Program-made: the position numbers and the translations under genes | Notes under the pieces: model-generated | Told to the model about the DNA's origin: nothing | The model's input: the letters and a program-made list of their open reading frames with translations, nothing else | Database searches by the model: none | Assembly (NCBI GenBank): GCA_965223735.1 | Contig: OZ245010.1 | Span: 1,612,001-1,676,000, forward strand | From: CAYFZO01 sp965223735 | Lineage (GTDB): Bacteria; Pseudomonadota; Gammaproteobacteria; Poriferisulfidales; Oxydemutatoraceae | Direction of reading: 5' to 3' | DNA length: 64,000 nt | Shown: one piece after another, positions 35,201-38,737 of the stretch | Layout of the letters: the number at the start of each line of letters is the position of its first letter | How positions within the stretch are numbered: position 1 is the first letter of the stretch

Positions 35201-35489
35201 ATCGAGTGAGGATAGGAATAATGTCGGCGATGGCGGCGAGTTCACAGTCGAGTTGACGTCGGGCAGGAAGACTCAGGGTTTGATACTCGAAACCGCTTTG
35301 GAGGATCCGGTTAAGTTCTCATTTGCTGCTGCGCCTTCTTGTGAGGGTTGCGGCGTCGTCGGCCCGGTCGGTAGGCGCGGTGGTGGTGGCGGTGCGATGG
35401 ATCCAATCTGGCTGATCCCGCTGGCGCTCGGTCTGTTGCTTCCTCACGTTCAGCGGCGCCGGCGGCGTACGTCTCCAGCCCGGCACTGA
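15018..35489 (+). CDS. Giant secreted surface protein, cadherin/Calx-beta-like (6,823 aa)
   Basis: This is the larger paralogue of the 3,601-residue protein. The signal peptide and the first ~730 residues are nearly identical to it. The central region then holds B-H domains of the super-repeat (residues about 734-2005), a full unit (about 2006-3948) and another full unit (about 3949-5899). The FN3-like domain, calcium-type loops and C-terminal CEGCG, poly-Gly, hydrophobic and RRRRR tail follow. The domain linkers are typical of cadherin-like adhesins (INPVNDAPVLA, NDPPTGV, DDPLELDLPEF). Some stretches of neighbouring units are almost identical at DNA level (17251-17790 versus 23068-23607; about 20800-21200 versus 26630-27030), while others have diverged. 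This indicates recombination between units. At over 20 kb this is an exceptional bacterial gene. It is probably a surface adhesin or scaffold that binds calcium. I see no cohesin domain I can recognise, so docking of its neighbour is inference. Confidence 0.88.
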   Translation: MMNNKGLIIWLVAAGLFAALGEVRAQLILPADFSPSVTAPPDDIDPGNLLGYAEARARPRNDCSAGAAICTGVLVVRMDNFKVADGRAEFEIQVRAGQPPQAEPGGISEDKASDGSFTSLGNIGRLVGVYIHFDKAAFSGALSIFKTACTRTSLGVFSSWNTTDANHFENVTNTTHINGLTAPASTAFLPEALILANRFPGPSEDFLPVFRWSCPVTASNNDGPARLALEGRSFSQAEQLTGAGSQSETYSMVADNNLWYYPLDSTPSIVNAELGNAQLADGFYIDLWFSEGVYGAPSGATTITPVTAGAFNFLQAQDVSYPAKSPVSDPTVNDTRAMAAPSKVSKPDGGVLAGGETVIRLHYPSDQHPGALFGASELTEEFTIGIQPPASGKTIVDADGNELHGGTDWHMQVFYDRFAPHINRATVGPRSRYIDVTLNKNAKFGIRYNNDDKSTPVITNVAPSPADFVIIHYDSSESTERRLSPSAIQTHDGEDMSGRTFDEGLQALRLVMPDGDYDSSDRVDIRIAEQVKELRYPSLGSVFDVSQKKGTSQFPRTAAPAQVGGLQLRGRERYSIAFTQVLTDQANNLGLITATTLPDSPIENPNIVDEGNDADEGTLWGVLISRPESDAGDVSTIRLSLLREVGPADNSGVSWGHKALGATAFSEVSVDIPEDLIFAAGESAKLFVIRLAENTDTGTGNRRYKIEISVTDTDAQAIEGAASVTVGTNEDDDVPAFLSVLPNPDDGDFTESNLQTQMSGVSIVHPSTAIHQIVDINPPGITDDRFRQFIIEMVFENGGVPQSLTDNLLIKESRVVDFVPLEPSGQQVSIGRGSEERSLGANVRDGRLEFDADPSGGIDASWFKTLLTERLRFKLADGQNDPGETVRFIFTATPAERSPNQTPAETSVTYTITPQNDLPTGVAQDIPAVNEAASDDIGQTVTVVNNLSAVESGQVISSVTLNEVGVQVNNPGVSNATAELFSVNPAVSLSGGDSVELVYAPRAYRHGTLTFSVQVGDSDGATADFGPFTITINPVDNEPEITAPVAVTYDEYDEGAARLIELSDISNGPDEQPVSADHPVVMSASFDGFLDQDGVEFNVGGQDLRVADSSVPVTQVTTSMDITGLPNSNGAATITFTATDGTADSGIAGGDTGLSATREVLAIINPVNDAPVLAQAPGAPFSVAPGEATTLKATITDPDIQARLAGFSPGSSELGYRAGSALTVALDEGSRNAEVDSKAVNIRLVDALKADGGRLEVGGVELTVFRFVSADDLTIIAGSGSTDFGQIKVTRSTPPAVTTGDNRQILRADVVTSNLRQEAMNAFLQAAIMISIDDTDTSIRQDRVVEISFWDQGNDGEGGDAGPPMPSNQLAFALTSDPAPVITFGAAVTLTEDELKQPQVIFANTTITDVNEDTSLDPGTASGGSHGAAIASIQVVASAGANGALPDPTWVTDALPSGFSAAPNGLAVALTPTGASTLTSTGGAQAALRALSFRIADDNQDPPETITFEVTLRPVQDVAGINPTNAVGTYTVEVTDINDRPTVELDIDTVSQDEDDPSGLANTVITIGSADAIETGQALQQGAATLVAASLTSTPNNVDGRLESLFTTSPSVNVSRTEIQVTHGTPAPGKYGIVEYSFTVQDAGGGDSDTSEPFSFTYQVRPVADPIVVTVSVPRAPDPEGTTQSLQSTASLTVADGPEENDDISVSVTGFELWRNGDRGRSISGADAFAQLANFRMSVGVSGGSTREEALTGVGGDGFEVPSGATLGLLGDLKDGLENFNGIGELRVALVDVPGQDGIQGPGTERSFFLSIAARDDPLELDLPEFLMVNVGTSETFIRGVSDPDVDPIALVGAGGGELAGNNAPYLRAGDTLIVKISAPGNASEADKMSVGVADNTGAVSLVGEELRYLSVAVGNVAVGRDSTAGVVTSTITFTALLSSDTANEVLKALAIVVDADFTYAQDRQDRSVEVTWETSRNDGADGLGDGTATGRVSRTDTFTLTGDDLPLVFIPGDNGLGRAPVSEDSLQAATFAEGAVRVIPAASTISLNEGGDLTPDGVAVITIGVQLKDAEGSIIDGNVSNAAGRRLSPLDRPVADNEIITVGGVQYRIGFLFASLRESSGIMDAVVVGDTAATHEQALAFLKSLRFKLTGDDDDLVDTDARFFIALVPPTGPGIDSTVELATYYIPILATNDIEYTVAATETTITETEGALLSADSPHTLLVLTGYNVVETGDTAAPPQIFGVTSVNEGSSGGQLFASDDAGISASCDAGTGDCVVSFGESPIANRWGTLTFNVMVADSGGRETIVDADGSTTIFTLRVTPVNDLPEFSPPDVAPLADLEEDGSALKVILEGTNGPEESGTPTFSIEARTGVFSLTGAGGAPGAARPNLASISGNELTIDPSQVENACGEGTLTISARESGINGAPAPFSGGALGAQGRVASIAIACTNDPMEITLDPAENIDVPVGGRTTLAFTLSDPDWVNGRYIGRADEIIARGGILTVKLQEGSGDPSALAAAGVNIDFVESTDVAVSTTPSVVDPLPASDPFGQLHGKFNISVSGTRVGSVTRQRVSDVQTFEGDDSDTAVLNRTHFLKIEIDETDVRRGLFEKLINLIEVSSHDYDPYPEVRGRTIVVEFEEADNDRARDLTGSADAEVVHTARLPQMINMLGDPPASLSVSRNPDDGDFTESNLQTQMSGVSIVHPSTAIHQIVDINPPGITDDRFRQFIIEMVFENGGVPQSLTDNLLIKESRVVDFVPLEPSGQQVSIGRGSEERSLGANVRDGRLEFDADPSGGIDASWFKTLLTERLRFKLADGQNDPGETVRFIFTATPAERSPNQTPAETSVTYTITPQNDPPTGVAQDIPAVDEVLPGADAYRTTIISNLSPVESDQSVLGRISYFGGATQVGNPGINNATAELFSVNPAVSLSGGDSVELVYAPRAYRHGTLTFSVQVGDSDGATADFGPFTITINPVDNEPEITALAVVPYDEGAARLIELSDISNGPDEQPVSADHPVVMSASIRGVLVQPGVEVQVNSQNLLDSAASVTQDTVSVAITGHNGPDLLPRINGATTITFTATDGTADSGIAGGDTGLTATREVLAIINPVNDAPVLAQAPGAPFSVAPGEATTLKATITDPDIRARLAGFSPGSSELGYRAGSALTVALDEGSRNAEVDSEAVNIRLVDFLQAGESFDVDSVVVDGTVVNGVSLTVFRFVSADDLTIRVSRTGVGLIGQIRVTRSTPLAVTTGDNRQILMAEVTSNMRREAMNAFLQAAIMISIDGTDTSIRQDRVVEISFWDQGNDGEGGNAGPPKPSNKLAFALTSDPAPVITFGAAVTLTEDELKQPQVIFANTTITDVNEGTSLDPGTASGGFHGAAIASIQVVASAGANGALPNPTWVTDALPSGFSAAPNGLAVALTPTGASTLTSTGGAQAALRALSFRIADDNQDPPDQITFEVTLTPVQDVAGINPTNAVGTYTVNVTDINDPPTVELVTDTVRQDEDDPDGLADTVITIGSANAIETGQALQQGAATTVAASLTSAPNNVDGGFESLFTTLPSVNVSRTQIQVTHGRPAPDKYGTVEYTFVIRDSGGGFSSQQSFSYEVVAVPDPIVVSESSSATGTEGQAFQSASYTVADGPGEIDDIRVKVTGLSLWRYGDVRRFVSGADAFRQLEGLQISVDGVSHSLTGLDQEFTVSSSAVLTFQGRPKTGFAEFNGGGALTVELQDESGADVVQQASPTSLSFSLSIAAEDDPLELDLPGFLMVNAGTAETFIRGVSDPDVDPIALVGVGGGELAGNNAHYLRAGDTLIVKISAPGNASEADKRAVAGENSVGVADNTDGVSLVGEELSHSGAAVGNVAVARDSTAGVVTSTITFTALLSSDTANEVLKALAIVVDADFTYAQDRQDRSVEVTWETSRNDGADGLGDGTATGRVSRTDTFTLTGDDLPLVFIPGDNGLGRAPVSEDSLQAATFAEGAVRVIPAASTISLNEGGDLTPDGVLDILIAVELTDASGSFIGVNVSNAAARRLSPLDKPVIQGETVTVEGVQYRIGFAASSEGSGRMQATIISQSVATHAQTLAFLRALRFKLTGDDDDLLVGITNAKFTISLLPRPGSGINQAAGEATLFIPILATNDIEYTVAATATSIVEDASLSADEPSTLLVLTDYSVVESGDTAVQIAFAPIVPNGNINEGSSGGRLFASADAGISASCDEATGNCVVSFGESPIANRWGTLRFSVEVTDSGGREVVVDADGDPRIFTMRVRPVNDLPEFSPPDVTPLADLEEDGSALKVTLEGTNGPEESGTPTFSIKARTGVFGLTRPNLASISGNELTIDPSQVGNACGEGTLTISAQESEVNGDPAPFNSGGALGTSERVARIAIACTNDPMAITLDPAEDIDVPVGGSTTLAFALSDPDWVNGRYIGRADEIIARGGILTVKLQEGGGDPSALAAAGVHIDFVESDDLTVEAADTAPDLASDDPFGHLHGKFDISVSGTRVGSVTRQRVSDVQTFRVLNEGVSSTDDDDFLNRTHFLKIEIDNADTSRRLFEKLINLIRVSVHRHDPYPEVRGRTIVVEFEEADNDRARDLTGSADAEVVHTARLPQMINMLGDLPAFLRVSPNSDGDFSESNLQTQSSGVAIVGGVEIGDRNPPGIADDRFTSFTIEMVFENDGVLQSLTDNLLVKRNEEAGFVPLVSETSVSVGGFSDRRNYNGRIISGRLEFDTGVFGEDASWFKTLLTERLRFKLADDQDDPGATVRFDFTATPPAGASVNLTSAETSVTYTITPQNDPPTGVVQEIPAVDEVLPGADAYRTTIISNLSPVERGQSVLGRISYIRGATQVGNPGINDEVEELISSRDPLTPDGPLDIIFDLVDGDIGVTYAPKPYRHGTHTFSVRVGDSGGGGAATVFGPFTVTINPVDNEPEITAPTRRVFFEDSAIRRQVRLSDISNGPDEQPVSADHPVVMSASISGFLDQDGVEVQVNSQNLLDSAASVTQDTVSVAITGHNGPDLLPRINGAATITFTATDGTADSGIAGGDTGLTATREVGVTIKPVNDAPVLAQAPGAPFSVAPGEATTLKATITDPDIRARLAGFSPGSSELGYRAGSSLTVALDEGSRNAEVDSKAVNIRLVDALQADGGRLEVGGVEFRVFRFVSADDLTIIAGSGSTGFGQIKVTRSTPPAVTTGDNRQILRADVVTSNLRQEAMNAFLQSAIMISIDDTDTSIRQDRVVEISFWDQGNDGEGGDAGPPKPSNQLAFALTSDPAPVITFGAAVTLTEDGLKQPQVIFANTTITDVNEDLDRARADARDGKHGAAILRIQVVASAGVNGTLDGSTWVTDALGGGFTVESAADALTVNLRAAEGFSPASTSEVQAALRTLSFRIADDNQDPPETITFEVTLRPVQGVAGINPTNVVGTYTVVVDDINDPPTVELDIDTVEQDEDDPDGLANTVIIIGSADAIETGQALQQGAAARVDASLASSPNNVDGGFESLFTTLPSVNVSRTQIQVTHGTPAPGKYGTVEYSFTVQDAGGGDSDTSEPFSFTYQVRPVADPLVVTVSARRAPDPEGTTQLLRSTASLTVADGPEENDDIRVKVTSFELRRNGDRGRSISGADAFAQLANFRMSVGVSGGSTREEALTGVDEDGFEVPSGATLRLLGDLKDGLENFNGIGELRVELMDVPGQDGIQGPGTERSFFLSIAARDDPLELELPEFLVVNAGTTETFIRGVSDPDVDPIALVGAGGGELAGNNAPYLRAGDTLIVKISAPADASATDKEAVARENSVGVVDNTDGVILVGEELRYLSVAVGNVAVGRDGSAGVVTSTITFTSSLSSDTANVVLKALAIVVDANAAYSQDRSVEVTWETSRNDGADGLGDRTATGRVSKTDGFTMTGDEIPPTLPSDTSVKVETAVTTATLLWVPAQDRVAQGGEIVPAEDGSPYGGLRYTVVIREEGSTRPQTVTFDEAPYAGGEYRTHDDGTGGGAGYVLIKEGEGEGRRAEFQITRANAVLIPGRTYEFQLTATDRAGNPQDGALKYDPVSEKMKTGVVDDNDNGIHDELDAVIAAGGGLERYCGGDEFAVGSDGVPNRVEVRIGTDCRDVAPYMTDDSIPGSPRFGEIGMRTVAGTGPITRVELMAPECTNCGTLTAYSAVQYDEDDSGCTDRSGRAGVPGSDNPCQAADKDGDGYVLLGSFTRNILWVAENEFGWASAVEEIYVAPPVGFDLSMQTAAAGLTNVSLPVSVAVSDDVLNSEFMFSVELRAGGEQPIQLDQDNTNGVVEATLSSPLTTQEVTLAIIPASFTHNFVLANKTVEVKVFERPASEVVFGFGDRGLPLYVRRDGNFLPLGSNDLIPLTFTVNAPSEVSGGSFMVDIRRHRWDEPSSSVSVSSKSVMDGSTVDLSDEIEISDTAIEVGDTIEVRASTTADSFVEGRFIVVVVDAKLDANGNGVPDSREGDAGAGERRLPVYGARMNSVISERREFVEVSGSESDLTLALGGYAYALADDSEEQGFGNQGTRYSVVLHNPVPGIRPLEGLDVTDVATGVFDFSVKVSPGRVVVVLIPLLREATQPSPVYKFMEGEWDEFAVVNADRVYSAPVPCPSSNARRQPDGGAFDPGQHAWRSANDGVREGDRCLLMQIQDGGANDADGTANGVIHDPNALAVGLPLLEPVIRPMMGTVSSRSSAEVTVSTRPEIMDSDRRVRITLTLELEPTTATVSVKFKDPDGSSEDRNNVGDGGEFTVELTSGRKTQGLILETALEDPVKFSFAAAPSCEGCGVVGPVGRRGGGGGAMDPIWLIPLALGLLLPHVQRRRRRTSPARH
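17217..21033 (+). repeat. Super-repeat, partial unit (B-H) in giant 2
   Basis: It starts at the PAFLSV domain, skipping the four leading domains of a full unit, and runs to the TGDDLPLVF junction. It aligns with 23034-26862 and 28860-32715. Confidence 0.8.
21034..26862 (+). repeat. Super-repeat, full unit 1 in giant 2
   Basis: It starts at the PLVFIPGDNG junction and ends 5.83 kb later at the same junction sequence (offset 5,832 bp). It includes the ND-linker domains, the GGTP-like B domain and the DPLELDLP domain. Confidence 0.8.
26863..32715 (+). repeat. Super-repeat, full unit 2 in giant 2
   Basis: This is the third pass through the domain series, ending where the FN3-like C-terminal region begins (EIPPTLPSD). 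Several domains match the single unit of giant 1 better than the adjacent unit (for example the B domain at about 28860 versus 7402), suggesting exchange between the two genes. Confidence 0.78.
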
Positions 35490-36074
35490 CATCCGCAGTC
35501 GAGGAACTCCACGCGGGCAGGTCGCCCGCCGCACAAAGCCCGCCCGCTGTTTCCTGAGCGGTACCGATTCTGTGTCATCTGCGGGGTTCGAGAGCCGCCA
35601 CACAAGCCCGCCCGCTGTTTCCTGAGCGGCACCGATTCTGTGTCATCTGCGGAGTTCAGGAGCCGCCGCACAAAGCCCGTCCGTCCTCTTCTGATCTGTG
35701 TTCATCGGCAGGAACCGCCGCCGTGTGAGCGGGCACACGTTACCCGGTCAGCGGTGCCGACGTTCCAACTTAGGGCTGCGGAACTCACACGTGCGGATCA
35801 CCTGTCCGTCCGCGCGGGCAGACGCTTCAGAGTTTGCCCTTTCTTATCTGCGGGGTTCAGGAGCTGCTGCACAAAGCCCGCCCGCTGTTTCCTGAGCGGC
35901 ACCGGTTCTGCGTCACCTGCGGAGTTCGAGAGCCGCCGCACAAAGCCCGTCTGTTCACTCTTTCTTGATCTGTGTTCATCGGTGTGTCCACCCGTGCGGC
36001 AAATTGCCAACTGTATCGCCCTCTTGCGGATGCTCAATAAACCCGGCGGGTGGCGGCGGCAAGTCGCGCGGTTC
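35490..36074. repeat. Intergenic repeat cluster, no gene
   Basis: A 69-70 bp unit (phrases such as gcacaaagcccgcccgctg and tttcctgagcggcaccg) occurs in tandem at about 35524-35595 and 35596-35664. A variant follows at about 35664-35709, ending in gatctgtgttcatcgg. A second block with the same layout lies at about 35851-35983. No credible gene is seen. The stretch separates the giant gene from the housekeeping block. Confidence 0.75.
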
Positions 36075-37553
36075 CTACAACCCTCTCTTCATTTCTTCAC
36101 GTATCTTTTCTATTTTCCTGCGTTCGGCCTTGATCAGTTCCCTCGCGGGCTTGTTGATCTTCGGGTCCTTCTCGGCCAGCGCCAGTTGTTCCAGCGCCGC
36201 CTGCATTCGTCCGTTGCGTTGATGGTAGTCGGCGAGATACTTATGGCTCATCCAGGCCTTGCCGTTCGCCGCGGCCGCTTTTGCCAGCAGTTTGTCAAAG
36301 ATCGGGGCGTGTCGATGGCGCGCAACGGGGCGCAGGCGCGCCTGCGCCGCGGCGGGCTTGTTCGCGCGCAGCAGCGCGTCGGCCAGATGGTAGGCGATGC
36401 TCGTGCGCCCCGGGTGCAGTGCGTCGAGTGATCTGAGCAACGCAATCGCCGCGTGATGATCACCCTGCGCGAGGTAAGCTTCCGCCAGCGCCAGGCCACC
36501 GGCCGTTGTTTCGCGGATTTGCGGCAGGTTCTCCAGCATCCGCACGGCTTCATGCGCCCTGTCGGTCTGCGTCAACGCCACCGCCCGCCGGTACCGTTCT
36601 ATCGGCGTCTGTGCTTTTTTCAGCAGCGTTTGCTGCGGATCCGTCAGCGCCGCCAGCCGCGCGTGGGCGAGCATGAATTCCCTGCTGTCGTCCCGGTATT
36701 CTCCCTGATACCGTGCTGCGCGGGTGAATGTGTCGCTGAGCCGGTGGACGGTCAGCGGATGTGTTCTCAGGAACTCCGGAACATTGCTGCCGGTTCTGCT
36801 CTCTCGCGTTTGCAGTCGTGAAAAGAAGCGCGGCATTCCTTCGGGATTGTAATTGGCGGCGACCATCAGCCTCATGCCGAGGTGGTCGGCTTCGCGCTCA
36901 AATGTTCTCGAATAACCCAGAGCGCGTTCCAGCGGCAGTGCGGCACCGGCGTGTGCACCGAGCGCCGCCAGACGTGAGTCGTAAGCTGCCGCCAGCACCG
37001 TGCCGATCGCCGCGAGGTAGCCGACCCAGCTCATCTTTTTGGACTCCGAGATCAGGCGCGCGAGGTGGCGTTGTGTGACATGCGTGATCTCGTGCGCGAG
37101 CACGCCCGCCAGCTCGCTTTCCGACTCCGTGGCGAGTATCAGGCCGCTGTTGATCGCGATGATGCCGCCGGGGGTTGCAAATGCGTTGATGTTCGGCTGC
37201 CTGACCAGCAGGAAATGGAAGTCGAGCTCGTTGCGCGTTTCCGCCGACAGCAGTTGTCTGCCGAGCGCGGAAAGGTATTCGTTGAGTTCAACGTCCTCCA
37301 GCACCGGCAGTTGTGAGCGCAATTGCCGCAGAATCACGGGGGCGAGCCGTTTCTCCTGGGACAGCGGCAGCCCGGTCGCTGCGGGGTCGCCTATGTCGGG
37401 CAGGTCGAGCGAGGTTTGCGCGGTGGCGAGGCTGATGGTCGCCGTTGCCACCACCGCAGCGATCAACAGGGCGGGCACCGACAACGCGGTGGGAAGCGCG
37501 GGGATGGCGTTCCTGACGACTTGCCCGATAGTCTCTCTGATTTTGCCTGTCAT
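36075..37553 (-). CDS. bepA: M48 family periplasmic metalloprotease with TPR repeats (BepA-like)
   Basis: This is a zinc metalloprotease and chaperone of the BepA/YfgC type, which acts in the periplasm on outer-membrane assembly and LptD quality control. The start at 37553 (MTGKIRETIG) is preferred over an upstream one at 37643 because a GGAGGA lies about 7 nt before it. This gives 492 residues, close to E. coli BepA (487). A signal peptide spans about residues 20-46. The zinc motif is H154-E-I-T-H158, with a third ligand in FEREADHLG. The C-terminal half consists of TPR-like helical repeats (about 280-470) and ends in a Lys/Arg-rich helix. It is divergently transcribed from tusA, a neighbour pairing I recall from several Gammaproteobacteria. 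Confidence 0.9.
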   Translation of the reverse strand: MTGKIRETIGQVVRNAIPALPTALSVPALLIAAVVATATISLATAQTSLDLPDIGDPAATGLPLSQEKRLAPVILRQLRSQLPVLEDVELNEYLSALGRQLLSAETRNELDFHFLLVRQPNINAFATPGGIIAINSGLILATESESELAGVLAHEITHVTQRHLARLISESKKMSWVGYLAAIGTVLAAAYDSRLAALGAHAGAALPLERALGYSRTFEREADHLGMRLMVAANYNPEGMPRFFSRLQTRESRTGSNVPEFLRTHPLTVHRLSDTFTRAARYQGEYRDDSREFMLAHARLAALTDPQQTLLKKAQTPIERYRRAVALTQTDRAHEAVRMLENLPQIRETTAGGLALAEAYLAQGDHHAAIALLRSLDALHPGRTSIAYHLADALLRANKPAAAQARLRPVARHRHAPIFDKLLAKAAAANGKAWMSHKYLADYHQRNGRMQAALEQLALAEKDPKINKPARELIKAERRKIEKIREEMKRGL

Positions 37554-37687
37554 CAGCAATTCCTCCGCCGGACTGCCGCCCCGCCTTGCCGTTTTCCGCC
37601 GCCACATCCGCCGCGGGCGGCGACTTGCGTCCGGTTGTTTCAATCCTCCGCTTCTCCGGATTGAGGGATGGTATCACGGCGGAATCA

Positions 37688-37715
37688 TTGATTTTCCCGC
37701 CCCATGTCATACAAT
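37688..37715 (+). promoter_or_regulatory. Putative sigma70 promoter of tusA
   Basis: TTGATT (37688-37693) and TACAAT (37710-37715) are spaced by 16 bp, about 38 bp upstream of the tusA start codon, in the divergent bepA-tusA gap. Confidence 0.45.
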
Positions 37716-37753
37716 CATTTGGAATATGAAAACCCAATCAGGAGAGAATTGCC

Positions 37754-37984
37754 ATGTCGGGATTTGATCAGGAACTTGACGCCTGCGGGCTGAATTGCCC
37801 CCTGCCCATCCTGCGCGCAAAAAAGGCGATCGTGTCAATGGAGCCCGGGCAGGTGCTTCGCATCATCGCAACCGACCCGGGCTCGGTAAAGGATTTTGAG
37901 GCGTACTCAAAGCAAACGGGAAACACACTGCTCGAATCAAGCGAGGAAGGCGGCAAGTTTTACTTTTTGTTGAAGAAAGCCTGA
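37754..37984 (+). CDS. tusA: TusA-family sulfur carrier protein
   Basis: This 76-residue cytoplasmic protein has the TusA/SirA signature CGLNCPLPILRAKKAI. C15 in the CPLP motif is the expected persulfide-carrying residue. Family members pass sulfur from cysteine desulfurase to tRNA thiolation (TusBCD) or, in sulfur oxidisers, to other sulfur-handling enzymes. The length is normal. A clear AGGAGAG precedes the ATG. No tusBCDE, dsr or hdr genes are visible nearby, so the exact pathway cannot be told from this window. Confidence 0.9.
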   Translation: MSGFDQELDACGLNCPLPILRAKKAIVSMEPGQVLRIIATDPGSVKDFEAYSKQTGNTLLESSEEGGKFYFLLKKA

Positions 37985-38040
37985 TCAGCAAGCGGTATTT
38001 TTCGGATGCCGTTTATCGTGTCTCTCATCGTTTCCTCTTG

Positions 38041-38553
38041 ATGTCCAGGCCGTTCGGCAAGCATGTCATTTCAGTGTTGCTCCATAACGAGGCGGGCGTG
38101 CTGTTGCGTGTCGCCGGCCTTTTTTCCGCGCGCGGGTATAACATTGAATCGTTGACCGTTGCCGAGACCGACGACCCGACCCTGTCGCGGATGACGATCA
38201 TCACTTTCGGCGCCGACGAGTTGGCCGAGCAGATTGAGAAGCAACTGAACAAGCTGGTTGACGTCGTGAAAGTGATGGACTTGAGCAAGCGCGAGCACAT
38301 CGAGAGAGAAACATTGCTGGTCAAGGTTAAATGCCCGGACGGTGAGGACGGGCGCGCGCGCCTCGACCGGTTCGCCGAAGCGCATGACGCGGTGGTTGTC
38401 GAGCATACGAGCGGCGTCGGCGTGATGGAGTTGACTGCCCCCGCTTATGGCGTGGATGCTTTCGTCAAGGCGCTCAAGGAGTGGGACATCTGCGAGATCG
38501 CGCGCTCAGGTGTCATCAGTCTGGGACGCGGCGCCTTGATGTTAAAGATATAA
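38041..38553 (+). CDS. ilvN: Acetolactate synthase small (regulatory) subunit
   Basis: This 170-residue protein has the N-terminal ACT domain (KHVISVLLHNEAGVLLRVAG, residues about 7-26, then RGYNIESLTV) that binds valine and controls acetolactate synthase. It also has the usual C-terminal domain ending in SGVISLGRGALML. The family name is also ilvH. The ATG at 38041 is preferred over the in-frame TTG just before it. The catalytic large subunit, normally directly upstream (ilvB/ilvI), is absent here. TusA ends only 56 nt upstream, so the subunit must be encoded elsewhere if the enzyme is complete. ilvC follows after 184 nt. Confidence 0.92.
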   Translation: MSRPFGKHVISVLLHNEAGVLLRVAGLFSARGYNIESLTVAETDDPTLSRMTIITFGADELAEQIEKQLNKLVDVVKVMDLSKREHIERETLLVKVKCPDGEDGRARLDRFAEAHDAVVVEHTSGVGVMELTAPAYGVDAFVKALKEWDICEIARSGVISLGRGALMLKI

Positions 38554-38737
38554 TAGGAGGCTCGTTCAAAAGTATGTCGTGGCGGACGCGGCGGGCGGGA
38601 TCGTGTTCGCGTGGCTCGGTCGAATGCGCGCGTATGCCGCGGCGAATACGGCGGGCGGGTTCCGGCCATCCGTTCCGTTCGGGATGCGTGGTTTCACAGA
38701 CAGTCCGCGGGCGGCGGAAAAACTCAGGGGGCGTTAA

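Noticed and set aside
35640..36431. 263-codon plus-strand frame
   Set aside because: It runs through the intergenic repeats and antisense to the 3' end of bepA, with no ribosome binding site or domain.
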